In this document: positions 1-12,700 of the stretch, piece after piece
Position numbering within the stretch: the stretch's first letter is position 1
Layout of the letters: every line of letters starts with the position of its first letter
Assembly: GCA_000226015.1 (NCBI GenBank)
Contig: JH153612.1
Coordinates: 203,904 to 233,876 of the forward strand
Source: Mnemiopsis leidyi
Taxonomy: Eukaryota > Ctenophora > Tentaculata > Lobata > Bolinopsidae
DNA length: 29,973 bases
Direction: 5' to 3'
Notes under the pieces: generated by a model
What the model was told of the DNA's origin: nothing
What the model saw: the letters and a program-made list of their open reading frames with translations, nothing else
Database searches by the model: none
Program-made: the position numbers and the translations under genes

Positions 1-268
1 TATCTCCAGGCGGTAAACTTCATGTTATCTCCAGGCGGTAAACTTCATGTTATCGCCAGGCGGTAAACTTCATGTTATCGCCAGGCGGTAAACTTCATAT
101 TATCTCCAGGCGGTAAACTTCATGTTATCTCCAGGCGGTAAACTTCATGTTATCTCCAGGCGGTAAACGTCATGTTATCTCCAGGCGGTAAACTTCATAT
201 TATCTCCAGGCGGTAAACCTCATATTATCTCCAGGCGGTAAACTTCATGTTATCTCCAGGCGGTAAAC
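1..268. repeat. 25-bp minisatellite running into a BMS1 exon
   Basis: Ten complete units of 25 bp start at 1, 26, 51 and so on to 226, and an eleventh partial unit occupies 251-268. The unit core is tatctccaggcggtaaac followed by ttcatgt. Variation is slight (tctcc or tcgcc, catgt or catat). The partial last unit is continuous with BMS1 coding sequence: its ccag is the 3' splice site (AG at 258-259) and its gcggtaaac encodes the first three residues of the exon. The array therefore consists of copies of an intron/exon boundary. The left end is cut by the window. Confidence 0.95.
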
Positions 269-783
269 AAGACAGCTCGGATTGTGCACCGCGCACTAGA
301 TAAACAGACCAAGAAACACCATGTACCTGAGGTAGACAGGACCCCAGTGGAGCCACCTCCCACCTTAGTGGCTGTGGTCGGTCCTCCTAAGTGTGGCAAG
401 ACCACCCTTATCAGATCTCTGGTCAAGCATTACACTAAACAGAATGTTAATCAAGTCAAGGTTAGTAATATCATTAGATCAGTTACTGAAACTGCAACGT
501 ATTGGCATTGGATTTACAAACATCAGCAACGAAATCATTCATAAGAATAAACGTTTGACATTGCACCAGGAATGTGTATTATTCTCGCCGATCACCATGT
601 TGTTGTTGTCAGGGACCGTTGACAGTTGTTACCGGCAAGAACAGAAGATGCACATTTTTCGAATGTCCGAATGACATCAGCTCGATGATCGATGTGGCAA
701 AAGTTGCAGATTTGGTTCTCCTCATGGTGGACGCTAACTTTGGCTTCGAGATGGAGATTTTCGAGTTCCTCAACATTGCTCAG
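260..783 (+). CDS. BMS1: BMS1 exons 1-2 of the window: start of the GTPase domain
   Basis: Exon 260-460 gives residues 1-67 of the visible protein, including the conserved [19 protein letters not shown] segment and Walker A/G1 GPPKCGKT (residues 41-48; the second Lys-Thr binds phosphate and Mg). It ends in phase 0 at AAG|gttagt. Exon 613-783 (residues 68-124) begins after ttgtcag and reads [12 protein letters not shown], then an [20 protein letters not shown] block matching the G3 region, and FEFLNIAQ before gtacaag. The acceptor of the first exon lies inside the minisatellite. Confidence 0.95.
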
Positions 784-3700
784 GTACAAGAATATTTTTA
801 CCGCATCAATCTTACGAGCATACATTGCTATCGGCGTCAGCTATGGGCGTCAGAATTAGTCCTATCTTGGTTTTGGGTGGTCAAAAGCCCTCACATGGTT
901 CACTTGACTTAGTAAACAGAGGCAGGACCAATAGATCTGTGATATTGAAAAAACAAGGTTTGAAATTTTTGAAAATTACCGACTTCTTTCCGAGAAATCT
1001 AACGTCCATATCCCCTGAGATTGTAAGTTGACAATTGTTAAATAGGCTACCATATCACTTGCCCCATCTCTTGTCGGTGGTAATGGATTTTACCACTAAC
1101 GGCTTTGAACTTTTGTTAGAGATAACAACATGTATTGTGTCGTTCACATCTCTAAAGAGGCTGTTGAGCAGCAGGTGGCGAAATGGTTAAAAGTCCTTAA
1201 TCGAACAGTTTATCGCAGTCTTGAGGTCGAATGTCACTAAAAAAGCCTTTAATGGAACAGTTGATATTAAATAAATATGTCTTAAATCAAATAGTTGATC
1301 ATGATGAATGAGTCTTGAGCGCAGTATTTATGTTAAATTTTGATAAATAAGTCTGAATTCAAAGAATGCAAAGTAGAATCACAGTATGCATATTTTGTTA
1401 ATTTTCGAGTGATCGCGAACTCGGCTGATTACTAACCTCATTCCTCAAAGACTGAAACAGTTTTCGAATACATGCTTGTTGCTTAAGCCTACTAAATTCT
1501 CTGAATTTTTGGTTCATAACCAGATAAATTATCGGGTTGCTCCACGATGAAAGAAAAGTCAAAGCCCAAGTATAGCTGTACGTTAACTTTTGAACTGACA
1601 AAGAAAAATATCGGAGGGCTACCACAAACAGCGGCAAATAGGACATCAGGAATGTGACCGTGACAATAATGACAATAAAAACGTTCATCTTATTTATAGG
1701 CCTGTTTGTTTTCCTTATCGAGTAAACTAGAAGTATTGTTGTTGTTATGGTAAGAGTTAAGCAAGGTATTGCATTACAGAGGAAAAGTATCAACACTGAA
1801 ATTGAGTCGGCTATCCAACTTCTTTCTCTCTTAGAGAGTACTGAACAAATGTTTTCTGGTATTGCTTCCATATAATCATCGCTAAGAAAATATGGAATGT
1901 AAGCTAAGTCTTCGATCAACGAAAATGTTGACCATACCATCTGTATTGAACATATCAAGAATGTTGAAGTTGGCACTATGATTTGATGCAACCTTGAGGT
2001 ATTCATGTTCCGGAGAGGGTGAATGCATCTCAAAAGTTTATTGACGGAGAGCAGATTGATGAGAACCATGTTGGCTATCATAAAGGTATACTGATTTACT
2101 GCGTAAGCGTAACATAAACCCGAACCGAAGACCCATTTTCCATCTGAGTATTGGTTCGCAATTGCTGGAACTACGATAAAAACACAGTTGCACAAATCCA
2201 CAACAGCTAGATTCTTGATTATCCATATAGACATTTTATCCAGTTTGATAGCGTTGTGAAAGATAGTTGCGTACAAAACGAAAACATTTCCGCTAAATCC
2301 AAGGATGAAAGAAAGTTGTCCCCAGATCAGCAAAATAGCATTCATCACCATATCTGAAAACTGAAAGCTTTATTTGAAGCTAAGCTTAGGAGCACGCCAC
2401 CCAAATGTTGACTACACGACTGCTTTATACATCGAATAATTTTGATAGCGGACACATTTGCAACTTGCGAGTTATTAGCCAGTTTTACATTTGTGTAAAT
2501 GGGAAGTGGGTGTTTTTACACCTCACATTTTCTTAGCTACTAATGACAGTTGTCTGAACTGTGAACATCTGTTTACCGCCAACAAGACCTTATATAGTGG
2601 CATTATGTTTTGGAAAGGTAGATTTTGATAAAGGAGCTGAGTGCGTGGCTTAGTTTAGTAAGAAAAGAGGAACGTATTTGTCGGTTTTGTGTGAGCGAGG
2701 AAGTACTCTTTGCAATTGAAATGTAACTTTTTTTACGAACAGAAATAAAATTGGTGACTTGAGTTCCTGCTCCCATGGATTTGGGTTTAAATTGAAAACG
2801 AAACAATTATTAAATTGGATGAAATAGACATGCTGTCATTCTTCTTGCGGTCATTGTAAATATGATTTGATTTGAAACTTTTAATTGTTATCAACATCAG
2901 TATTACAGTATATTCAAATAAATATATATATATAGCTGGTTGCATTTTGAAAATGTTAATGTGATCAATGCAATAAGACCGATACCATTTGCAATAGAAA
3001 AACTGCATCAACACTAAATTTTATAAGCAGGACAAACAGATCGCTTGTTTAGGACGATATGCATATATATATATAGTAGTGTAGTAGACTTAAACTGTTA
3101 AATGGCATTAAGGCATTAGGCATCTGTCCATACCTCAACGTTGTGCATAAGTTACACTAAGTCTAGTTTATACTAAACAGCGGGAAGTCCAATGGGGAAA
3201 TGGATTTTGACAATTGAAAAAGGCAAATTCGGCTCGCCATTTTTCATCATTTTTCCGCAATTACCCTCACTAAATACTTAGAAAATTTGAACCACGTAAT
3301 TTACTTTAACATTCTTCTAGTCTTAAAAATATTTTCTGCTTCATTTATTTACGCTAAATAGTCTAATGGATAATATTTCCTCCTCCTTACAGACGACCAT
3401 AGTAGAAAACGGTTAAGAGCTAAATAAAAGAACTTTTTCACCAGATGTTTGGTGTTGCTGACAGGTCCAGCACATTATTCGAGTAGAAAATTTCGTATGT
3501 TTTTTAGAGAGTTTTAGTGTGCCAACAAGATCATTGTTTCTTTTCAAGATCTTTATGAGAATATTGGGTATATTTACTTTGCGTTTTTCATAAAATTCTT
3601 TGCAAAAGACTGAAATTATCGTATATTATATATGGATGAGGGTCAATGCCGCACAGGGGATATGACTTTCACGAATTAAAAAAATTATTATCACACCAAA

Positions 3701-6700
3701 ATGGATTTGTTTCTGTCGTTCTGCCCCAGAACATTGTGCTCAACAACTTTTTTTTAAATCTTTGGGGTAAAATGCTCTGAGGCACGATGTTCTGGGGCAG
3801 GACGTCGGCAACCAAATGGATAAGGGCGTTCAACAATAATCATCTGCCACAAATTCATTCTATTTATTTATTTAAATGGTTCTAACAATATCAAATATTA
3901 GTCGTAGGTATTAGATTTTAATAAGTAAAAAGAAAGGTCCTCAAGGAATTTAAGTCAGTTAGTAGATGCCCTATAAATCATGGTTTTATTGTCATTTAGA
4001 GTTTATGATTGAGACAAGCATTGAAAACTACACTGACAGCTTTTAATATTCAAATATATTGTGGTTATAAGGAGTAGATAAAAATGATAACCAATCATCT
4101 CGATGTTGGCAATTGAACCGCTTGAAAGACAGCTACGAAAGCTACAACAAACTCATAATTTGCCAGCCTATCTCGATTGAATATCAACACACACTCTCAA
4201 GTGTCACTTCAATGTATAAACGTTCTGTTTAAATAGTATTAAGTTATTAAATCACGGTCTTTAGCACGGCCTTAGTCTTGTTGCAAGTATCAACGATGTT
4301 ACTCCTTTAGAAACTGGGATCACATCAACTCTACTGTTGAGATGCTAAAGTTTGAAGTTGTATTTGAGATTCCACACGTGAGCTGCATTTCTTCCCACAA
4401 AACTTTCCTTTTGCAAATACTCTGAAACTCTTGTTCATCAGCAGGTATATAAGTGGATTGCTTCACGATGAAAGGAATAAGAAATTCCAAACCCTCACAA
4501 AAATCGCATCAAGCTGCTCTTTTGTAAAAAGTTCTGGAAAAAGATATGTGGCCATGTAAAAATAATACGGCAAAACTGTTTTTATTATTTTATGCAAATA
4601 CAAATACAAATACAAATACCAAACTTTTCCCGTTGCAAAAAAACACATATATTACAACATTCATATATCCTTCCGTAACTGTTTCTATGGCATTTCATAA
4701 ACTGTTTAGTGTAATATCATAGCGGTGTTCACTACCACTTGCATCTCATTCCCAAGAAGTAAAAACTTTTAATAGTATTAAGTAGTTTATACTGTACAGT
4801 TCTGTGAGATCATAGCTGCGCCATGAGACTCACAACTGCACTGACATGACATCTATGACTGATATGACATCTATGACTGATATGACATCTATGACTGATA
4901 TGACATCTATGACTGATATGACATCTATGACTGATATGACATCTATGACTGATATGACTTCTATGACTGATATGACATCTACGACTGATATGACATCTAT
5001 GACTGATATGACATCTATGACAGACATGACATCTATGACTGACATGACATCTAAGACTGATATGTCATCTATGACTGATATGACATCTAAGACTGATATG
5101 ACATCTATGACTGATATGACATCTATGACTGATATGACATCTATGACTAATATGACATCTATGACTGATATGACATCTATGACTGATATGACATCTATGA
5201 CTGATATGAATCTATGACTGATATGACATTTATGACTGATATGACATCTATGACGAACCCGTTTGTTTATTATTTTAACACTAAAGCTTCCCCTCAAACT
5301 ATCCTCTGAGATTCCTTATTACTTCTCTGATTTGAAACTGTATTAGCCCATAATGAGCCTGATGAAATCGACATAAGCGATTACAGATGACACTGATATT
5401 ACCTCACGTCACATACTTTCTATTGATAAACTGACTAAGTTCAAACGGTCGAAATGTACAGCATAAAGAAAATGGAGTTGTTTTGTACGAACGTTAACGT
5501 TCTTATTGTTATTACGTACTTAATGAATCACTGCGAAATTGCGCGTGGTCTTGATTTTCTGACCCGAAAACTTGTTATCGTGAAGTCTCTAAAGCGTTGA
5601 TTCATCACCAAGTAAACTATAGGGTTACTCCACGAGGAAAGGAAAGTAAACGACCACGCCCACTCGTAGATTTTGTAAAGAAGTTCTTCGCTGAATGTTT
5701 CCGGGAAGAAGTGTGCTATGTTGTGTACCACCACTGGAAGAAACGATATCAAAAAGTTCAAGGTTATCAAAACAACCATCAAAACGTTCAACTTGTTTAT
5801 TGGTCTGTTCGATTTCCTGATGGCAAAGATGACAAGTTTGGTTGTTGAAATTACCAAAGTCAGGCAGGGCACTGTATCATATATTGTTGCCATTATCCAA
5901 GATATAATAATAGACGTCTTTCTGTTGCTATTGTTGGTTCTTTCTGGAAAGTTTGGCCTACAAGTCCTTAATGCCTTGAGCGTGTCATTCTCTGTTAAAA
6001 CGAGTAGATTCTCTGACAGTGCTATTATGTGCCATATCATTAGTGGCAAACATGTCATCAGCGTACAAAAAGACACCTGAAACCGTTGAAGTCTTGAGCT
6101 ATTAAAATTCCTCAAAGGGCGGATGCACCGCACAAGCTTATTGATTGTAAGTACATTTATCAGAAATATATTGGCCACAATAAATGTGTACATATTAATT
6201 GCATAAGCGTAACATAAGGTCGGTCCGAAGATCCATTTTCCCTCTGAGTACTGGCTTGCGATTGCTGGAAGTACGATAAATACACAGTTGCACAAATCCA
6301 CAACAGCTAGGTTCTTGATTATCCATATAGACATTTTATCCAGTTTGATAGCGTTGTGAAAGATAGTTGCGTACAAAACAAACACATTTCCACATACTCC
6401 AAGGATGAAAGAAAGTTGTCCCCAGATCAGAAGAGGAAGATTCATCACTATCTCTGTAAGAAATTTCTGTTGTTAATATAAGCAAACGTCTAATAATTTG
6501 TTATGTTCGAAAAGTTTTCAAGAGGATATTTGACTGGCGGAAATGCGGTCCGTTTTACCCATGATCAAGAACTCAAGAAAAAAGATAGCAATCATAGGTA
6601 ATGATAGTTTTCTACGACCGATAATGTGTCGTTAAATTTTCTGAGGTAACAAAACGAGACAAGCAGGAACATGCGGCACTACCTGTATTGTTCTAGATAT

Positions 6701-9700
6701 TCGAGCTCAGTGTAAAAGTTATGACACTTAAGTCTTAACGCTGTTGTTTCAATAGTATTAACTACTTAAAGCGTCAAAAGGACAAGGAAGAGTGTACTAA
6801 GGAATTAACTGTCGTACCTCTGTTGAACTTTTAAAGTACACGTTTGGGGTTCCGGAAAGATAGTGAGCTTGCTTTATATTACAGCTTTACTTGAAAGTTG
6901 ACTACTTAATCCAACGAACATCAAATACAGCAAAAACCAAAAACCTTCAAACACATTGTTATTAGGTAGAATGATCCTGTTTTTTTAAAGACTAATTCGA
7001 TGAAAATACGTATTTAGAAAATCGTTTCTGGTACTTCGAACTTCCATACCATTGGTCTGTCGTTTTCTCGCTGCAAGTAATAGTGCAATGTGACCACCTG
7101 TTGCTTAATAACAACAGTAAAGACTTTAAGTTTACCAAACCAGTTCCCATTGTTTTACAACCTTTCTGATGTCAATTATGTCTGTGAGAACTTATATCAT
7201 TAAAGCATTAAGACTAATGCAACTTTCAGTCAATCAAAAGACTTTAAAAAATTATAGATTAACGTTCAATTTATGTTAGTATTAATCACCTCTGACACAA
7301 ACTTCCCCCTTCAGGCTCACGGTCTACCGAGAATAATGGGTGTGCTGACGCACTTGGACATGCTGAAAGTTGGCAAGGCGATGAACCGAACAAAACGGAC
7401 ACTGAAACACAGATTCTGGACGGAAGTTCACAACGGAGCCAAGCTGTTCTATCTCAGCTCTATGAGCTTCGACTTGTACAACAAGAGAGACATTCTCAAT
7501 CTCGCTAGATTTATTTCTGTCATGAAGTTCAAGGTTGGTAACTTTAAACTTGCATATCGCTAGAATGCTAGAACTTCCATTGTGTGACATAAAGGTGGTT
7601 AATCACATGTTATATTTCTGATTTACGGCTCTTTATCAGTGTAAATAAATTTATTTAATTCAAGTAAGGGAAATTTTCTTTATCCTTTGCCTGAAACTCG
7701 TTAATTGGACAAGGAGAACTATTTTCCTTGTCCAAACAACGAGTTGCATGCAGAGGGTAACGAAAATTTCCATGTTATTTCCATTCTATCACGATATGCG
7801 ACTCTTAAACAGTGCCCCATTGAACTATCCAAATGAATTTGTTTTGTTTATAGTGTTGAAATAGTTTGAAATTCTCTCCTATATAATGTATTTTCTACTT
7901 ATTATTCTACGTTGTAAGTACACTGTAGGCGAATAATTATGTCAGATTGCCCTAAACCTCACTGTTTCTAAAAACCTCGATACAGTAAAACCGCTATCTA
8001 CCGTGTCCCTCCATTTACCGGGCCTTCTCCCTTTCCCCAACGAGGCCCGGTTAATATTTAAGGTATCACTCTGTATATAATTCCACCAGGTGTTAACCTG
8101 GCGTGCTACACATCCCTACGTCGTGGTAGACCGAGTAGAGGACCTCACAGATCCGGAACTATTAGATAAGAACAAGAAGTGTGATAGAACTGTTGGCCTT
8201 TACGGCTGGGTCCGGGGTTAGTATGGATTAAGTTACTATAAGTCATATGATTTGCATGATATTTGATCATATTCTTTTGAGCTTCTTTGAAAGTTAGGTG
8301 CCCAGGTAAATCATTTTGTTGCTTATTATTCGATTCCTTTATCTATTCATCATTCATCACAACGAGCTAATTTTTCCTCGCAGTAACCCCAGAACCCCTC
8401 ACCCCTAACCCCTCCAGGAGCTAACCTGAAGAGTGACACGAGTGTCCACGTGTGTGGAGTAGGTGATCACGTGATATCGGACGTGTCCCTTCTTACTGAC
8501 CCCTGTCCGCCCCCCGGAAAGGAGAAGTCCTCCCGCCGCAGGTCCGGAATTACACTGTATTTATTAGTGTTTGTTTGATCTTGTGTCCGGAATTACACTG
8601 TATTTATAAGTGTTTATACGGAATTACACTGTATTTATAAGTGTTTATACGGAATTACACTGTATTTATAAGTGTTTATACGGAATTACACTGTATTTAT
8701 AAGTGTTTATACGGAATTACACTGTATTTATAAGTGTTTGTTTGATCTTGTGTCTTGATATTGGAGTACCTGCTAGCGTTACAGTCTGATATAATATGGC
8801 GGGTATTCCATGTATGATACTTTTATCTTGGTAACGATTTAAAGTTTCCAAATTAACACCATCCCGGATAACTAGAGGAATGTTCGCAGGACGTTGAACG
8901 AGAAAGAACGTCTGTTGTACGGTCCCATGGCAGGTGTGGGAGGTCTGATATACGACAAGGATGCTATCTACATACAGACTACAGACAGACAGAAGAAAAA
9001 CGAGGTAGGACTGTGGGATATTAACGTTATAAACTCGGGACTGGGGGATTATTGTATTTTGTGATAGGATCTTACAGCCAGGGGCTGGTTTTCTATATCT
9101 TGATTGTTGAAATTAGAAGCCTTATATTTTTCAATTAACTTACATATCAATGTCAGGATTGAAAGTATTAATTATCAAGAAATAAAGTTTCATACCTCAA
9201 CTCTCACAAATTCAGGGCGATGATCTTATCTCTGAGTTGGCTCAACAAACAGAAACGCTCGATGAGAAACTAGGCACAACTGAGATAAGCATTTTCTCTG
9301 GTTCCACTGGTAAAAACTTTGAATTCCGTGATTCTATGATTCATTTCTTCCGCAAAAAATTGTTGATTGGGCCCCAAATCGCGCTTGTTTAAATTTATAT
9401 TTCTTTCTTTCCGTTTTTTAAACTAACGAGTGTTCTGTCATGAAATTTTGATCGATTCATCCAAAGGACGGATAAAGAACGATGATTTCTCCGACGGTGA
9501 AAGAAGGAAGATGATATTTGACAATGAAGATGAAGAAGAGGGGGACGAAGACGATGACTCTGGTGAAGATAACGATGAGGAAGATTTAGAAGATGAGATG
9601 GATGATGAGGAGTATGATGGTAGTGATGTAGATCAGTCTGGTGAAGACGAAGAAGAAGAACCCGATGATGATATGGTAGTGGGTGCTGCTAGATGGAAGA

Positions 9701-12700
9701 AAAACATCGCAAACAAAGCTAAAGAGAGTTTTATTCAGCGACAACTCAACGCTAAAAATCTTCATTCGGTGAGTTACGTCTTGGCCAGGTATTTTGAACA
9801 AATATTTTTATATAATCTCTCAAGTAAGCGTTGATAATATAAGTATAATTGATGTACTTGGACTTCACCCATCTTTAGCCAAAAGACTTATCAATGAATA
9901 ACGTTAACGAAATAAAAGCCTTGAATTTTTGTGGTTTAAATGATCTTGAACCTAACAGCTGCCCCTACACTCCCCAATAATCTGATAACACACAATACCA
10001 GATAATATACGGAGAAGAAACAGACAGTTCTGGCCAGTTTACCGGACTGGTAGCAGAAACCCGGACTACAGTCGACTGTACACGACACGTGTGGGCTGGA
10101 GAGTCCGGGTGGGAGGACCCGGGACGCCGGGACTCTATCAGGGACTGTTTCGTTACCGGAGAGTGGGGCGGGGACGGCGACGAGGATGAGGGCTTCGGAG
10201 ATTTTGAGGTTTGTTTTTATTGTCGCTGCCCTGGTTGGGAGTGTGTTTAGGCTATTCTTTGATTTTGTCTGTACTCTGTTTAGGTCGATCACAAAGGAAA
10301 ACTATATTCGAACTACATTCGAATGCTTCAATATCTGGAGCAATTATAATAGCAGACCGTATGAAAATTCTTAATTCATCTGTTGTAGGATTTAGAAGCT
10401 GAATCAGAAGACGGTGTCGAAAATGACGATGTCGAGGAAGAAACCCCTCAAACAACGGAAGAGACAACCCAAGAAGAAGAAAAGTCCAAGTACGAAAAGA
10501 AGAAGGAGAAGTTGAAAAAACTTTTCGACACGGATTACGATGAGAACGGTGACGAGTCAAAGTACTTTGCGGACTTGCAGGAGGAAGTTGATTCTCAGAC
10601 CAGGACAAACAAAGAGTTCTTCGCAGATGAGGCTCATAGAGAGAGGTACAAGATCCATTTCGGGGAAATCCTTAAACCCTTGTTTGTCATACCTTAATTC
10701 AACCGCCATACATTCTGGCGGTCTTCTAATCTCTCATTCTTTTTGTATCTTTTTATTTTCTTGACCTGCTTGGTATTACAAAGTCCCACAAAGTTGACCC
10801 AACTGTTTCTGCAGATATGAGGGTTACAGAGCTGGTCAGTATGTCCGTGTCACTATCACCGACATGCCGTGTGAGCTGATAGAGACTTTCGACCCACACT
10901 ACCCTCTTGTGGTAGGGGGTGTCGCTAACTTGGAGCATCAGATGGGACTCCTTCAAACCAGGACTAAACGTCACAGGTAATGTTGTATTGGAGATGTTCT
11001 AGATTATAGGTGTATCGTGTTTGTCTATTACAGGACGTTATCAGTTTCGAGAAAGTCGGCTAATGGAAATTCTTAATCACCAAAACAAAACTTAATGTTA
11101 TCATCGAGCTACTTAAAACATTGACGACGCAATGTAACAAGAAATTCTCAAATCTCAATACCTCTCTGCTCCCAAGATGGTACCCCAAGATCCTGAAGAA
11201 CCAAGACCCGATAGTAGTATCGTTGGGATGGAGGAGATTCCAGACCAGACCTGTGTACTCGATACAAGATCACAACATGAGACAGAGAATGTTGAAGTAC
11301 ACCCCGGAACACATGCACTGTCATGCCACCTTCTACGGTCCTCTCGCCCCTCCCAACACTACTTTCATTGCTACTCAGGTTTGGGAAATGGCACTAGCAT
11401 CGCTACTACACCTTCTGTTAGAAAACTTTAAAATTTGATAGTTTCTTCTAGAGTTATAATGTTTAATCGCGTCTTTTTAAATCTATAAGTAATTCAGTCA
11501 TGATTTAACAAAATTGCTAACTTTGATTTCTGATCAGGGTGCTACAGACAAAAAGACGTCTTCATTTCGAATAGTTGCGACGGGAGTCGTTCTGGGGTTG
11601 GACAAGACGATAGATGTCGTCAAGAAGCTGAAGTTGACCGGAACTCCGTACAAAATATTCAAGAATACGGCCTTCCTGAAGGGGATGTTTTCCTCCATTT
11701 TAGAGGTATGTTGTTAAAGACTTACTGAAGGTCATCATCTATCAAGTACAACTGTTGATTAGATTTAAGTTCTTGGTATAAACCCGCCAGGGATGAACCC
11801 TTCTATAAACCTTAATTTAAACCCAGGTGTCCAAGTTTGAAGGAGCCATGATCAAAACTGTAAGCGGTATCAGAGGTCAAGTTAAACGAGCACTCTCTGC
11901 ACCCCCGGGTGCTTTCAGAGCTTCTTTCGAAGACAAGGTACTTTTCTAAACGAATCTCCTAGATTTAATATTAATCAACCAAAACTCCTTCATTAAATAG
12001 GATATGATAAGCAATATTGATATCTATTTAATCTAAACAAGATGCCAGTAAAAACCCCACAACTTCCTTCAGATTCAGATATCAGACATCGTGTTTCTGA
12101 GGTGCTGGGTGAGTGTGGATATCCCCAAGTTTTACACCCCCGTTATCAACCTCCTGACTGTAGATAAGACATGGTCGGGGATGAGGACGGTTGCTGAGTT
12201 GAGGAGGGAGAGAGGAGAGACCATCCCTGTCAAACAGGTCTGCGTTCAATGATCTGTTGTTTTCATCTGTGTCTCAAATACTGGATACAATAATCATACA
12301 CCAGTTTTTTTCGGCAAGCTTCGCTTTCATGAACGTTAATCTGTGGCATCTAAGTCTTTAAATTGTTGAAATCTGGTAACTTTTTAAATCCAAGCACCGC
12401 TTAACTTTATCTCCTCGGAAATCTCAACAAAATTTCAAATTTTAAGGTTCTTGTGTGTAGTTAGTGTTATTTATGTCGTTTATCGTGAGTAATCTACCAG
12501 GACTCGTTATACAAAGAGATAGAACGGCAACAGAAGGTGTTCAAACCTCTAGTTGTTTCCAAATCGCTACAGAAAAACTTGCCCTTCAAAACGAAGCCGA
12601 AAGTGGAGAACAAACGAAAGAAGCAGCTTTATGTCACCAAAAGAGCTGTAGTTTCTGAACCAGGTGAAATGTTTTAAATGCTGATAGGTCTGCTGTGACG

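Noticed and set aside
1..268. CRISPR-like array of regular repeats
   Set aside because: Units are contiguous 25-mers with no unique spacers, inside an animal gene; this is a minisatellite.
1301..1356. C/D-box snoRNA in the BMS1 intron (atgatga ... ctga)
   Set aside because: The boxes are too close, there is no terminal stem, and the sequence is AT-rich; chance is more likely.
4463..4465. TGA as a recoded Trp codon, rescuing the third receptor
   Set aside because: All other genes here use TGG for Trp and TGA as a stop, and TM1-TM5 are missing anyway, so it is a pseudogene.
4846..5217. Open frames of 123 and 155 codons on opposite strands as protein genes
   Set aside because: Both are created by an 18-bp tandem repeat without stops; there is no start context, domain or non-repeat portion supporting a gene.
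5597..6080. Two + strand frames opposite the second receptor
   Set aside because: They are shadows of the real minus-strand receptor, whose TM and NPxxY motifs are clear.
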